A stretch of DNA of 64,000 bases from an uncultured Eubacteriales bacterium (GCA_902496015.1 CABUZJ010000001.1:186001-250000); one strand, 5' to 3'; counted from the stretch's first letter, positions 1 through 8,758 are shown. Notes: generated from the sequence alone by a model not told the origin. Made by a program: numbers and translations.

Positions 1-1737
1 AAAAAAATAAATTTAAGCGATAATATAACAGTCAAACTTTTATATTCTAACAAAACTAACAAGGAGATTGCAAGACGAGTTGGCGACAACGATGGCTATA
101 ATATTGTATCTAACTTGCCAGAAAACCCAAATGTTGGAACTTATACGGTTGATGTTTTTTATAAAGACTATAACAGAATAACTATTTTTGTTAAGATTGT
201 GAAAGATGTGATAGATATGTCGCAAGTTGAATGGAATTATAAAACTCCATTTGTTTACAATGGGGAGGAACAAGAAATTTATTTGGCAAATTTGCCACAA
301 GGAGTTACGGCGACTTATGTGGGGAATAAAGGCACAAATGCTGGATCTTATTGGGCAACGGCAAACATTGTTTATGATAGTGAAAATTATGTACTTATAA
401 ATCAAAACTTTGAAACATCTTTACCATGGCAAATTAATAAAGTAGAATTAATGGTTCCAACTTTAATTGGTAGTTACACATATAATGCAAAACCCCAAAC
501 GGCAATTTTGAAAAATTTTGATGAGTCATTAATGTCTGCTAGCGGGAATATAAGAATTGATGCAGGCAACTCGAATATTGTGATAACTTTAAAAGACGCA
601 GATAATTATAGTTTTAAAGGAGTTAGTGGTGAAAGTGTTAATGTTAATTGGCAAATTGAAAAAGCACAATTAAATTTAAATGGATTTACAAAACCTGAAT
701 GGGTGGGAACATTTGGCACAACTTATAACGGAGAAGCAAAAACAATAAGTATTAGCAATAAACCTAAAACAATATTAAGAATAGATTATGTTCATTATTA
801 TCAAAAAGATATCATAGGACCATTCGATAGTATTGCTGCAAATTTGATAGATGTAGGTTATTATAAAACGGTTGCGATTTTTGTTTATGATACTAAAAAT
901 TACACATATTCTGGCTCATTGCAATTTTCTATTGAATGGGAAATTAGTACAATTAAAATTGATTGTTCAAATATAAGTTGGAATTATGAAAATCCTTATG
1001 AATTTAATGGAAATTTGCAAGCACCTAGGCTTAATAATGTGCCTAGCAATGTTCAAGTTTTGATTAAGTGTTTTTCAAATGATAATGAAGTGGAACCAAT
1101 TAATGCTGGGACTTATGTTGCAAAGGCAATAATTACTTGTAATGAAATAGGTTATGAAATTATTAATAATAATGTTTTAGACTTAACATTTGAAATTAAT
1201 AAGAAAAATATAACGAAAGAAGATTTCTATTGGGATTACAATGCTGTAAGTAAAGTTAGTTATGATGGCACAATAAAAACCGTAAATGTTGTAAATAATT
1301 ATGAAAATATGGTTAATATTGAATATATAAATGATAATATTTATAACAATTATGGAACTGAAATTTCTAGTTATAAAGCAAAGGCGATAATAACATTAAC
1401 GGAAAATGGAACTTTGAACTATACCATAAAAGAGCCGATTGAATTAATTTTAGATTGGGAAATTGTTTATGATTTTGGTGAATTATTTTCAAATATAACG
1501 CTTTCAACAATGAGTGAACCGTTAACACTTAGCGAGTTGAAAGGTTCGCAATATATACCTCTTGGTGCAACTTTAAATATGGACCTTATAGACAATGAAA
1601 ATTATTTTATTGCAATTAATGATATGTATGAAGTTCCTTATACTGCAAATGAAGAGGGGATAATAACAATAGGGATAATAGATAGTGGTACTGGCGAAAC
1701 AATTGAAATATTTTCTTTAATTGTTAAAGCAGAGTAG
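1..1737 (+). CDS. MBG-type repeat surface protein, 5' end outside the window
   Basis: The frame is open from the first base, so the gene starts upstream and only the last ~578 codons are visible. The sequence is built from about five diverged beta-rich repeats of 75-95 residues, each opening with an aromatic motif such as WNY..P..YNG and continuing with NAG.Y.A.A and a closing W.I. The Y-N/D-G core recurs near nt 253, 481, 724, 1006 and 1261. This layout matches MBG-like (YDG/MBG) domains of bacterial cell-surface proteins. The visible C-terminus (…FSLIVKAE) has no LPXTG motif and no membrane helix, so it does not anchor itself. The next gene, whose ribosome site overlaps this stop codon, encodes a membrane protein and may be a partner. 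Role is probably surface adhesion or a structural stalk, by inference only. The start and any signal peptide are not visible. Confidence 0.75.
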   Translation, partial: KKINLSDNITVKLLYSNKTNKEIARRVGDNDGYNIVSNLPENPNVGTYTVDVFYKDYNRITIFVKIVKDVIDMSQVEWNYKTPFVYNGEEQEIYLANLPQGVTATYVGNKGTNAGSYWATANIVYDSENYVLINQNFETSLPWQINKVELMVPTLIGSYTYNAKPQTAILKNFDESLMSASGNIRIDAGNSNIVITLKDADNYSFKGVSGESVNVNWQIEKAQLNLNGFTKPEWVGTFGTTYNGEAKTISISNKPKTILRIDYVHYYQKDIIGPFDSIAANLIDVGYYKTVAIFVYDTKNYTYSGSLQFSIEWEISTIKIDCSNISWNYENPYEFNGNLQAPRLNNVPSNVQVLIKCFSNDNEVEPINAGTYVAKAIITCNEIGYEIINNNVLDLTFEINKKNITKEDFYWDYNAVSKVSYDGTIKTVNVVNNYENMVNIEYINDNIYNNYGTEISSYKAKAIITLTENGTLNYTIKEPIELILDWEIVYDFGELFSNITLSTMSEPLTLSELKGSQYIPLGATLNMDLIDNENYFIAINDMYEVPYTANEEGIITIGIIDSGTGETIEIFSLIVKAE

Positions 1738-1747
1738 GAGAGTTAAA

Positions 1748-2341
1748 ATGGTTTATTCTTTTAAAGAACTAAGGAAGCAGGCAAATGCTAGAAGAGAAGC
1801 AAAAACACAGGAGTATGACGAAGAAGGTAAGGCATTAATAAAAATTAATGTTAATGATGATACTAATTTTTTGTCTACTTTTTCATTGGGAAGTGAACCC
1901 GTAATAAATAATGATGTAGCAGATTTTTTAAATTATAATACTTTAGCATTAAAGTCTCGTGAACAAATTCATTTGGTCATTGAAAGTGATGTTATTGATG
2001 AAAATGAACAAACACAGTATAAAACGGGTATTAAAAGATATTACGAATCTTATTATGAACATAATAGGTTAGAGTTAAATAGGAATGCTATAACAGCATT
2101 AATAATGTTAATGGTGTCTATCGTAGTTTTTACTATAATGGTTATAGTTTCACAATATAACATAGGAGCTGTGTGGCTTGAAATAATAGATGTAATTGGA
2201 TGGGTGTTTGCATGGGAAGCTGTAGATGTATTTTTCTTGCAAAGGCATTTACTAAGGGTAGAAAAATACAGATGCTTAGCTTTGATAGGTGCTACTATTG
2301 AATTTATCCCTAAAACTAAAAATTTGAAAAATAACAAATAA
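1748..2341 (+). CDS. Hypothetical two-helix membrane protein
   Basis: 197 residues from the ATG at 1748, preceded by TAGGAGAG at 1735-1742, which overlaps the stop of the repeat protein. The frame opens earlier (1721) but that start lies inside the upstream gene without its own ribosome site. The N-terminal ~115 residues are charged and hydrophilic (KELRKQANARREAKTQ…). Two adjacent membrane helices follow at about residues 117-135 and 143-165, then a short basic C-terminus. I do not recognise the family. Tight coupling to the MBG-repeat gene suggests a common transcript and perhaps a role in its export or anchoring, but nothing in the residues shows this. A bidirectional terminator follows directly. 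Confidence 0.7.
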   Translation: MVYSFKELRKQANARREAKTQEYDEEGKALIKINVNDDTNFLSTFSLGSEPVINNDVADFLNYNTLALKSREQIHLVIESDVIDENEQTQYKTGIKRYYESYYEHNRLELNRNAITALIMLMVSIVVFTIMVIVSQYNIGAVWLEIIDVIGWVFAWEAVDVFFLQRHLLRVEKYRCLALIGATIEFIPKTKNLKNNK

Positions 2342-2368
2342 AAATCTCACAAAATGTGAGATTTTTTC
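2341..2368. terminator. Bidirectional intrinsic terminator
   Basis: The arms AAATCTCAC (2342-2350) and GTGAGATTT (2356-2364) form a 9-bp stem with a 5-nt loop. A T-run follows on the plus strand, and the flanking A-run gives a T-run on the minus strand. It can end the left-edge operon and also the leftward tRNA-Leu transcript. Confidence 0.85.
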
Positions 2369-2382
2369 AATTATTATTTCTT

Positions 2383-2468
2383 TGGTGCCGAAAGCGGGAC
2401 TTGAACCCGCATGAAGTTGCCCTCGCACGATTTTGAGTCGTGTGCGTCTGCCATTCCGCCATTTCGGC
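2383..2468 (-). tRNA. tRNA-Leu, anticodon CAA
   Basis: The minus strand folds as a class II tRNA. The acceptor stem begins GCCGAAA, the D arm contains GGCGGAATGGCAGACGC, and the anticodon loop CTCAAAA is closed by CACGA/TCGTG. A long variable arm and the T loop GGTTCAAGTCCC follow. The CCA end is encoded (TGG at 2383-2385 on the plus strand). Loop positions 34-36 read CAA, so it decodes UUG. Confidence 0.96.
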
Positions 2469-2484
2469 TTGTCTAAGCAAAATT

Positions 2485-2513
2485 ATAATAGCATATCTAT
2501 TAGTTTTTTGCAA
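2485..2513 (-). promoter_or_regulatory. Sigma-A promoter for tRNA-Leu(CAA)
   Basis: On the minus strand, -35 TTGCAA (2513-2508) is separated by 17 nt from -10 TATTAT (2490-2485). The -10 is preceded by TGC, an extended -10. Predicted start is about 10 nt before the tRNA. Confidence 0.7.
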
Positions 2514-2566
2514 GAGTTTTAAATCTTTTTATTAATAGATTTTTGTTATTTAATTATTTATTTAGT

Positions 2567-2594
2567 TTGAAAATTAAATTAAATGGGGTATAAT
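2567..2594 (+). promoter_or_regulatory. Sigma-A promoter for tmk
   Basis: -35 TTGAAA (2567-2572), 16-nt spacer, -10 TATAAT (2589-2594). Transcription should start near 2601, which excludes the earlier in-frame ATG at 2583 and supports translation from 2613. Confidence 0.7.
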
Positions 2595-2612
2595 TATTTT
2601 AAGGATTTACTT

Positions 2613-3305
2613 ATGAATAAAAAATTTTACTTCATTCAAATTGAAGGGACAGATGGCTGTGGTAAACAAACCCAAGCAAATCTTCTAAAGCAAGCCTTAA
2701 CATTGTTAGGGTTTAACGTTGTTTCGCTAAGTTTCCCTAATTATAGTAGTGAAGGTTGTGGAGCCGTTAAAATGTATTTGCGGGGTGAATTCGGTGACAA
2801 TGCTAATGATGTTGACGCTTATCAAGCTTCTTCATTTTTTATGGTTGACAGGTTGACCACAATGTTAAAACTTAAAAATGAGATTGGTGATGGCGATATT
2901 ATTATTTGTGATAGATATGTAGAAAGTAATTTAATCCATCAGGCAAGTAAACTTAACGAAGATGAACAAGACGAATATGCAAATTGGTTAATTAACACTG
3001 AATATAATATTTTAAAATTGCCAAAAGCTGATTTAATTTTATTTTTAAATATGCCAATTGATGTTAGTTTAAACTTTGCACATTCACGAACTAATTTAAA
3101 AACAGGTGATAGTAAAGACATTCATGAAAACAATAATGACTATTTAATCAAAAGCTATAAAACGGGGTTAAAATATGCAAAAATATTAGGTTGGGAAATT
3201 ATTGATTGTGCTGAGAATGGTAATCCTAAAACCATAGAGGAAATTAACAAAAATATTTTAAAGGTGGTTACACAGAAACTTGAAAAATTTAAAAATACAT
3301 TATAA
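2613..3305 (+). CDS. tmk: Thymidylate kinase
   Basis: 230 residues from the ATG at 2613, with AAGGA at 2601-2605; the in-frame ATG at 2583 lies in the promoter. The family phosphorylates dTMP to dTDP with ATP in the cytosol, the last dedicated step to dTTP. The P-loop is IEGTDGCGKQTQ near residues 9-20, and the DR(Y/H)-type motif is CDRYVESN at about 99-106. The LID-region arginine is in SRTN. Length is normal for the family. The 3' end overlaps the next gene, and polA follows, so the cluster joins nucleotide supply and DNA synthesis. Confidence 0.9.
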   Translation: MNKKFYFIQIEGTDGCGKQTQANLLKQALTLLGFNVVSLSFPNYSSEGCGAVKMYLRGEFGDNANDVDAYQASSFFMVDRLTTMLKLKNEIGDGDIIICDRYVESNLIHQASKLNEDEQDEYANWLINTEYNILKLPKADLILFLNMPIDVSLNFAHSRTNLKTGDSKDIHENNNDYLIKSYKTGLKYAKILGWEIIDCAENGNPKTIEEINKNILKVVTQKLEKFKNTL

Positions 3306-3885
3306 ATGGTTGCAACCATTAACAGGGCTGGTAATATCTATTTTAATGCTAACCTTATCGTTTTTTACATTAATTTCTTATAGTGGATATAATAGAACGA
3401 TTTACATTTCTGGGTATAATTTTTATCAAGACAATTCAACCTCGACAACCGTTATTGATAGAGAATCTGCAAAACTTTTAAGTGAAGACGATGTGGAGAA
3501 TGGAGACTATGTAAGTTTGATTTTAGTGTCTAGTGAAAGAAGTCATAGAACTGACAAAACTGAAACATTCTCAGTTATTGCAACTTGTTTTATTGTGTGC
3601 TTTATAATATTAATGATATTTAACATTTTTCTTGATGGCGTAAGCTTTATAAATTATTACCGTTTAAAATTTTCATGGCTAAATTTAGCATTAAAATGTT
3701 TAATCTTTACATTTTGTGTGGTTATAACTATCTCAATAGGAATTTATTTAGCAAATCTGCCACAAGGATTACAAGATTATTATCATATTGGCTTTGGTGC
3801 AATTCTTTTGCCAATATTTGCTTTGCTTAATATTGTGATATGGCTTATATTCAAAATTAGAAAAGGAAAATTGAGAAATGAATAA
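3280..3885 (+). CDS. Hypothetical four-helix membrane protein
   Basis: 201 residues from a TTG at 3280 that overlaps tmk by 26 nt. AAGGTGG at 3261-3267 is the best ribosome site, about 12 nt upstream. Four hydrophobic helices lie at about residues 12-34, 100-120, 136-158 and 170-194. An extracytoplasmic loop of about 65 residues (SGYNRTIYISG…SSERSHRT) sits between the first two. No catalytic motif or family is recognised. It overlaps polA by 8 nt, so it is probably co-transcribed with tmk and polA. The TTG start is the weak point; an internal start would remove part of the first helix. Confidence 0.65.
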   Translation: MKNLKIHYKWLQPLTGLVISILMLTLSFFTLISYSGYNRTIYISGYNFYQDNSTSTTVIDRESAKLLSEDDVENGDYVSLILVSSERSHRTDKTETFSVIATCFIVCFIILMIFNIFLDGVSFINYYRLKFSWLNLALKCLIFTFCVVITISIGIYLANLPQGLQDYYHIGFGAILLPIFALLNIVIWLIFKIRKGKLRNE

Positions 3886-6442
3886 GCAAAATGAAAAATT
3901 GGTTATAATAGATGGTAATAGTGTTTTATATCGTTCCTTTTTTGCGTTGCCATTGTTAACGAATATTAAAGGGGAATATTCAAATGGAATATATGGCTTT
4001 GCAAATGAAATTATTAAAGTTATAACTGAAATGAAGCCAACTCATATTGTGGTGGCTTTTGATGTTAGTAAAATTACATTTAGAAATGAAATATATGCTG
4101 ATTATAAGGCAACAAGAAAGCCAATGCCAAGTGAACTTGCAAGTCAAATTCCATATTTAAAAGAGATGCTTAATTTAATGGGAATAAAAATGCTTGAAAA
4201 ACAAGGCCTTGAAGCCGATGACATTATTGGAACAATTGCAAAGCGCTTTGATGTGCCAACATTGATATTAACAGGTGATAGAGATTCTTTCCAACTTATA
4301 GATGACACTACAAAAGTTTGTTTTATGAAAAAAGGACTTAGCGAAGTTAGCGTGATGACAAAAGACAATCTTAAAGCAGAATATGGAGTAGAGCCGTGGC
4401 AAGTTGTAGATTTGAAAGCGTTACAGGGAGATTCGGCAGATAACATTCCTGGGGTAATGGGAATAGGCCCTAAAACTGCCATTGACCTTATTTCAAAATA
4501 TAAAACACTTGATGGCGTTTATGAACATATTGATGAGATAAAAGGTAAATTACAAGAAAGGCTAATTAGCAATAAAGAAATGGCATATATTTCACAAAAA
4601 CTCGCTAAGATTAATACCAATGTAGATATTGATTGCACATTAGATGAATGTAAATATATTTTTCCATTTAGTTTAAATGTTAAACCATTTTTTGAGCGAT
4701 TTAGTTTTAGAAGTTTATTAAAAAAAGAAGATTTGTTTAGAGCAGAACCTGATGAGCAAGAGGTTGAACAAAATGCTTTTAATGAAAATTTGATAAATGT
4801 TGAGTCTATAAATCAATTAAAAAAAATAATTCAAAACAATAAAGATAAAAATATTGCTTTATACTTAGATCAAAATAATTGCTTACATTTTTCATTTGGT
4901 GATAAAGAATATACACATAATAAAAATATTGATTTGCTTAATGCGGGATTGACCATTGAAGAAATTTTGCATGATCTTAAAAATATTTTAGAAGATGATA
5001 AGATTTTAAAAATTTTTTATGATGCTAAATCAATGTTTTATTTGTTAAAACAAAATGAGATTAAAATTAGTAAAAATGTTTTTGATGTTGCTATTGCGAT
5101 GAATGTTTGTGAAGGAATTGTTGTAAAAGACATTAATGATATTTTTGATTATTATAAGCAAAATAAAAATATTCCAGCTTTAAATTTAATCGAAGATTTT
5201 AATAAATTAAGCAATGCAATTGCAAACAATAATGTGCAAAAATTATATTATGAAATAGAAATTCCTTTAATTTTTACTTTATTCAATATGGAATTGCGTG
5301 GATTTAAGGCAGATCTAAATACATTAAATGATTTAAGTGAGCAGTATAATAAACAGATTTCATTCATTGCAAGTGAAATTTATAAAATGGTTGGGCATGA
5401 ATTTAACTTAAACTCGCCAAAACAATTAGCCACTGTTTTATTTGATGAATTAAAGTTACCTAAAAGTTCAAAATTAAGCACTAATGTTGATGTGTTAGAA
5501 AAGTTAAAAGATAAGCACGATATAATCCCGTTACTGCTTGAATATAGAAAAGACATGAAATTTTATAGTACTTATTTAGTAGCAATGAAAGAGCATATTG
5601 ATAAAAATGGGTTTGTGCATACTAATTTTAATCAGTATTTAACTGCAACAGGTAGACTATCTTCAAGTGACCCAAATCTTCAAAATTTGCCAATTAGAAC
5701 TGACGAAGGGCGTGCAATAAGATCAATTTTTACTGCCACTTGTGAAGATAATGTTCTGGTTGATGTAGATTATTCTCAAATAGAATTAAGAGTGCTGGCA
5801 CATTTAAGTAATGACGAATTTTATATAAAATCTTTTGCAAATAATGAAGATATTCACACTAACACCGCATGTGAAGTTTTTAATGTTCCCAAAGAACTTG
5901 TTACAAGTAGAATGAGAAGAATTGCAAAAGTTGTTAACTTTGGGGTAGTGTATGGCATTAGTCAATATGGATTGTCGCAAGACTTAAATATTTCTGCAAA
6001 AGAAGCAAAACAATATATAGACGGATTTTTTAAATTACACCCTAAAATAGATGAATTTATGAAAAATCAAATTGCCTTTACAAAAGAACACGGTTATGCA
6101 AAAACTCTTTTTGGAAGAATTAGAAAAATACCTGATATTAATGCAAGTAATTTTATGGTAAGGAGTCGGGCTGAAAGGGTTGCTCAAAATTTATGTGTTC
6201 AGGGAACGGCGGCAGAGATTATAAAAATTGCAATGAATAATGTTGAGAAAAAATTATCTGCTGGAAATTATAATGCTAAATTAATTATGCAGGTGCATGA
6301 TGAATTGGTTGTTGATTGCCCTAAAAATGAAGCTGAAAAAGTAGCTAAATTAGTGCAGGCAGAAATGGAGAGAGCAGTTCTTTTATTAGTGCCACTTAAA
6401 ACAGATGTGGAAATTGCTTTTAGGTGGGGAGATGCACATTAG
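3878..6442 (+). CDS. polA: DNA polymerase I
   Basis: 854 residues from the ATG at 3878 (AAAAGGA at 3861-3867). It fills gaps and removes RNA primers. The N-terminal 5'-3' exonuclease spans about 1-290, with the acidic motifs VIIDGNS, GLEADDIIG, TGDRDSF and GDSADNIPGVMGIGPKTA. The middle region (about 300-470) occupies the 3'-5' exonuclease position, but I see no DxE metal motif, so proofreading is probably lost, as in many Gram-positive Pol I enzymes. The polymerase domain carries motif A DVDYSQIELRVLAHLS (about 628), motif B RRIAKVVNFGVVYGIS (about 680) and motif C MQVHDELV (about 806). Length and order are typical. It overlaps the upstream membrane-protein gene by 8 nt. Confidence 0.96.
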   Translation: MNKQNEKLVIIDGNSVLYRSFFALPLLTNIKGEYSNGIYGFANEIIKVITEMKPTHIVVAFDVSKITFRNEIYADYKATRKPMPSELASQIPYLKEMLNLMGIKMLEKQGLEADDIIGTIAKRFDVPTLILTGDRDSFQLIDDTTKVCFMKKGLSEVSVMTKDNLKAEYGVEPWQVVDLKALQGDSADNIPGVMGIGPKTAIDLISKYKTLDGVYEHIDEIKGKLQERLISNKEMAYISQKLAKINTNVDIDCTLDECKYIFPFSLNVKPFFERFSFRSLLKKEDLFRAEPDEQEVEQNAFNENLINVESINQLKKIIQNNKDKNIALYLDQNNCLHFSFGDKEYTHNKNIDLLNAGLTIEEILHDLKNILEDDKILKIFYDAKSMFYLLKQNEIKISKNVFDVAIAMNVCEGIVVKDINDIFDYYKQNKNIPALNLIEDFNKLSNAIANNNVQKLYYEIEIPLIFTLFNMELRGFKADLNTLNDLSEQYNKQISFIASEIYKMVGHEFNLNSPKQLATVLFDELKLPKSSKLSTNVDVLEKLKDKHDIIPLLLEYRKDMKFYSTYLVAMKEHIDKNGFVHTNFNQYLTATGRLSSSDPNLQNLPIRTDEGRAIRSIFTATCEDNVLVDVDYSQIELRVLAHLSNDEFYIKSFANNEDIHTNTACEVFNVPKELVTSRMRRIAKVVNFGVVYGISQYGLSQDLNISAKEAKQYIDGFFKLHPKIDEFMKNQIAFTKEHGYAKTLFGRIRKIPDINASNFMVRSRAERVAQNLCVQGTAAEIIKIAMNNVEKKLSAGNYNAKLIMQVHDELVVDCPKNEAEKVAKLVQAEMERAVLLLVPLKTDVEIAFRWGDAH

Positions 6443-6494
6443 TCAGTAATAAATTTTAAAACATAAAAATAGTGTTATTGCATAAACTATTTGT

Positions 6495-7022
6495 ATGTTA
6501 AGATTAAGACAAATTTTGTTAATTTTAACTTTGTTATTATGCATGGTCGATATTGCATTTGTTTGCTACGACCATGTTTTTTATCCTGTGAAATTTGAAA
6601 AGGAAATTGCAAAGTCTTCTGCTGAATTTGGAGTTGAAAAAGCATTAATAATTTCTGTTATTAATGTTGAAAGTGGTTTTAAAGAAAATGCGAAGAGTGC
6701 AAGCGGTGCGATTGGTTTAATGCAGATTATGCCATCGACGGCAACTTGGATTGCAAAAGAATTAAATGAAGAATATAATGAAAATTGTTTATATATTCCA
6801 GAATATAACATTAGATTTGGGACATTTTATTTAAATTATCTTTTAAATAAATTTCAAAATTTAGATATGGTTCTTGCTTGTTATAATGCGGGAGAGGGCA
6901 GGGTTTTAGAATGGATTAATGGTAGCGATAGTTTTAACATAAATAAAGTGCAATATAAAGAAACTGCAAATTATATATTAAAAGTTAAAAATAAATATAA
7001 AATTTATAAAAATAAATTATAA
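6495..7022 (+). CDS. Membrane-anchored lytic transglycosylase (SLT domain)
   Basis: 175 residues with an N-terminal hydrophobic helix (about 7-24) acting as signal anchor, followed by one SLT/lysozyme-like domain. The general acid is Glu59 in NVESGF. The motifs SGAIGLMQIMPSTA and CYNAGEGRV are the standard SLT fingerprints. The family cleaves the MurNAc-GlcNAc bond of peptidoglycan to leave 1,6-anhydro ends, outside the membrane. Length fits the small Gram-positive type. No clear Shine-Dalgarno lies before the ATG at 6495, and the gene sits 52 nt after polA, so coupling or weak initiation is possible. Confidence 0.9.
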   Translation: MLRLRQILLILTLLLCMVDIAFVCYDHVFYPVKFEKEIAKSSAEFGVEKALIISVINVESGFKENAKSASGAIGLMQIMPSTATWIAKELNEEYNENCLYIPEYNIRFGTFYLNYLLNKFQNLDMVLACYNAGEGRVLEWINGSDSFNINKVQYKETANYILKVKNKYKIYKNKL

Positions 7023-7127
7023 TTTGCGTTTAATTATTGTTGCAATTAGCATTACAAAATTTTTTAATTTTATTAAATTTTTAAATAATTAATTTTTTCA
7101 TTTTTACTGTTTAATCTAAATTTAAAC

Positions 7128-7156
7128 TTTACAATTTATTTTATTTATGTTATAAT
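7128..7156 (+). promoter_or_regulatory. Sigma-A promoter for tRNA-Leu(AAG)
   Basis: -35 TTTACA (7128-7133), 17-nt spacer, consensus -10 TATAAT (7151-7156) with the TGT of an extended -10 directly before it. It lies about 30 nt upstream of the tRNA. Confidence 0.85.
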
Positions 7157-7185
7157 TATTTTATCAATCAGCGAATTGATAATTT

Positions 7186-7270
7186 GCGAGGGTGGCGGAA
7201 TCGGCAGACGCGCTCGTTTAAGGGGCGAGTGATGAGAGTCGTGAGGGTTCAAATCCCTTCTCTCGCACCA
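7186..7270 (+). tRNA. tRNA-Leu, anticodon AAG (A34)
   Basis: Class II tRNA fold. Acceptor GCGAGGG pairs with CTCTCGC, followed by discriminator A and an encoded CCA. The D arm is GCGGAATCGGCAGACGC. The anticodon stem CTCGT/GCGAG encloses the loop TTAAGGG, giving anticodon AAG with G37. A long variable arm and T loop TTCAAAT follow. It should decode CUU directly, and other CUN codons if A34 is deaminated to inosine. An AAG leucine anticodon is uncommon in bacteria. Confidence 0.92.
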
Positions 7271-7275
7271 ATATT

Positions 7276-7310
7276 AACACAACCTAAATTTTATTGGTTG
7301 TGTTTTTATT
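7276..7310 (+). terminator. Intrinsic terminator of tRNA-Leu(AAG)
   Basis: AACACAACC (7276-7284) pairs perfectly with GGTTGTGTT (7296-7304) over an 11-nt AT loop, followed by a T-rich run. It starts 6 nt after the tRNA CCA. Confidence 0.9.
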
Positions 7311-7419
7311 TTAATTTTATTTGCTAAGTTAATGTTAGTTTGATAAACTAAAAATAACAAATTAAATTTTTATTATTAAACTAGTGAATTATTAAGCTTA
7401 TTTAATGAAGGAGGAACAA

Positions 7420-8589
7420 ATGGGAAGTAATAAGTTAAATAAGGAATTAGAGGCTAGTTTTCTAAATGCAAAGGAGAAAAATAAAAACAAAAGATTTACT
7501 TGGTGGCAAAGGTTGCTTATTGTTATAGGTTGCGTGGTTGGCTGTGTTATTTTAATTTTAGGAAGTTATGTTGCTTATCTTTCTATACAGTTTTATAGAA
7601 TTGAAGATAATATTGCTTTGGCTGTGGAGAATAACAGGCAAGAAGTTGTTTCTTTGGGACAAGAGTTATCTATTGCTACTTATAACATTGGGTTTGGGGC
7701 ATATAGTCAAGATTTTTCATTTTTTATGGATAGTGGTAAAACTCTTTCTGGGAAGACTTTAAAAGGAACGGGAAGTAGGGCTAAAAACAAAGATACTGTT
7801 TTGTTTAATACTAATGGTGCGTTAGGTGAAGTGGATAACAGTTATGATTTTATGTTTTTTCAAGAAGTAGACACTAATTCGCATAGAAGTTATAAGGTTA
7901 ATCAATTAGATTTAATTGCCAATAAATACAGCAATTATTCTTGCACATTTGCTTCGAATTTTCATAGTGGCTATTTGTTTTATCCTTTAAATAACCCACA
8001 TGGAATTGTGAATAGTGGTATTGCTACACTTTCTAAATATCACATAACAAATGCAACTAGAAGGTCATTACCAATTGATATGGGATTTTTTAATAAATTT
8101 TTTGATTTAGATAGGTGTTTTTCTGTTTCTAGGCTTCCAATTAATGAAACTGATAAAGAGTTAGTGTTGATTAATGTTCATCTTTCGGCATATGATGAAG
8201 GTGGAAAAATTAGGGCTAAACAACTTGAACTGTTAAATAGCGTGTTAACGCAAGAGTATGAAAAAGGAAATTATGTGATTGCAGGTGGTGATTTTAATCA
8301 TGATATTGCAGGGACCATTAATAGTTTTACAACTAATAGAGAAGTGCCAGAATGGGTATTTGCATTAGATAACAGTAATTTAGCGGAAAATTTTTCATTT
8401 GCTTCTAGTGGAGTAGTTCCTACTTGTAGGTCTACCGATGCACCATATGTTGAAAATGAAAGTTATACAGTTACATTAGATGGTTTTATTGTTTCAAATA
8501 ATGTTGAGGTGGTATCGGTTGAAAATATTGATACAGATTTTATGTATAGCGACCATAATCCCGCAACCATGAAATTTAAATTGATTTAG
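7420..8589 (+). CDS. Membrane-anchored endonuclease/exonuclease/phosphatase (EEP) family protein
   Basis: 389 residues. The ATG at 7420 is chosen because AAGGAGG lies at 7408-7414, inside the longer reading from 7405. A cytoplasmic basic tail is followed by one membrane helix (about residues 31-55), then an EEP fold outside the membrane. Motifs run in order: ATYNIGFGAY (metal Asn), FFQEVD (metal Glu), LINVHLSAYD, AGGDFNHD (Asp/Asn pair) and YSDHNP (catalytic His). This is the DNase I/sphingomyelinase/phosphoinositide-phosphatase superfamily. Substrate cannot be told from sequence; extracellular DNA, a phospholipid headgroup or another phosphodiester are all possible. The gene is flanked by a tRNA terminator and a promoter-led degV, so it is probably a single transcript. 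Confidence 0.85.
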   Translation: MGSNKLNKELEASFLNAKEKNKNKRFTWWQRLLIVIGCVVGCVILILGSYVAYLSIQFYRIEDNIALAVENNRQEVVSLGQELSIATYNIGFGAYSQDFSFFMDSGKTLSGKTLKGTGSRAKNKDTVLFNTNGALGEVDNSYDFMFFQEVDTNSHRSYKVNQLDLIANKYSNYSCTFASNFHSGYLFYPLNNPHGIVNSGIATLSKYHITNATRRSLPIDMGFFNKFFDLDRCFSVSRLPINETDKELVLINVHLSAYDEGGKIRAKQLELLNSVLTQEYEKGNYVIAGGDFNHDIAGTINSFTTNREVPEWVFALDNSNLAENFSFASSGVVPTCRSTDAPYVENESYTVTLDGFIVSNNVEVVSVENIDTDFMYSDHNPATMKFKLI

Positions 8590-8701
8590 TTAATTCTAAT
8601 TTAATTTTATTTATTTTAAACTAAAAAAAATTTAAAAAATTAATATTAAATTGAGTGAAATATTGTATTAAAAAAATTATTAATATTTATAAATTAATTA
8701 T

Positions 8702-8730
8702 TTGGTTAAACATAATAAATATGGTAGAAT
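8702..8730 (+). promoter_or_regulatory. Sigma-A promoter for the DegV gene
   Basis: -35 TTGGTT (8702-8707), 17-nt spacer, -10 TAGAAT (8725-8730) preceded by TGG (extended -10). The TTG at 8702 that could open the frame earlier is the -35 itself, which argues for the downstream start. Confidence 0.7.
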
Positions 8731-8758
8731 GGTTTTAGATCAATTCAAGGAGAAATTT

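Noticed and set aside
2583..2612. Upstream in-frame start for tmk
   Set aside because: It overlaps the -10 element; AAGGA is correctly placed for the ATG at 2613.
7186..7270. Reading this tRNA as a UUA-anticodon (stop-suppressor) tRNA
   Set aside because: Shifting the stem by one base gives loop GTTTAAG and a weaker stem. The CTCGT/GCGAG pairing with loop TTAAGGG keeps U33 and the normal D-arm spacing, giving AAG.
8702..8758. Longer DegV N-terminus
   Set aside because: Its TTG is the -35 hexamer; a good ribosome site precedes the ATG at 8759.
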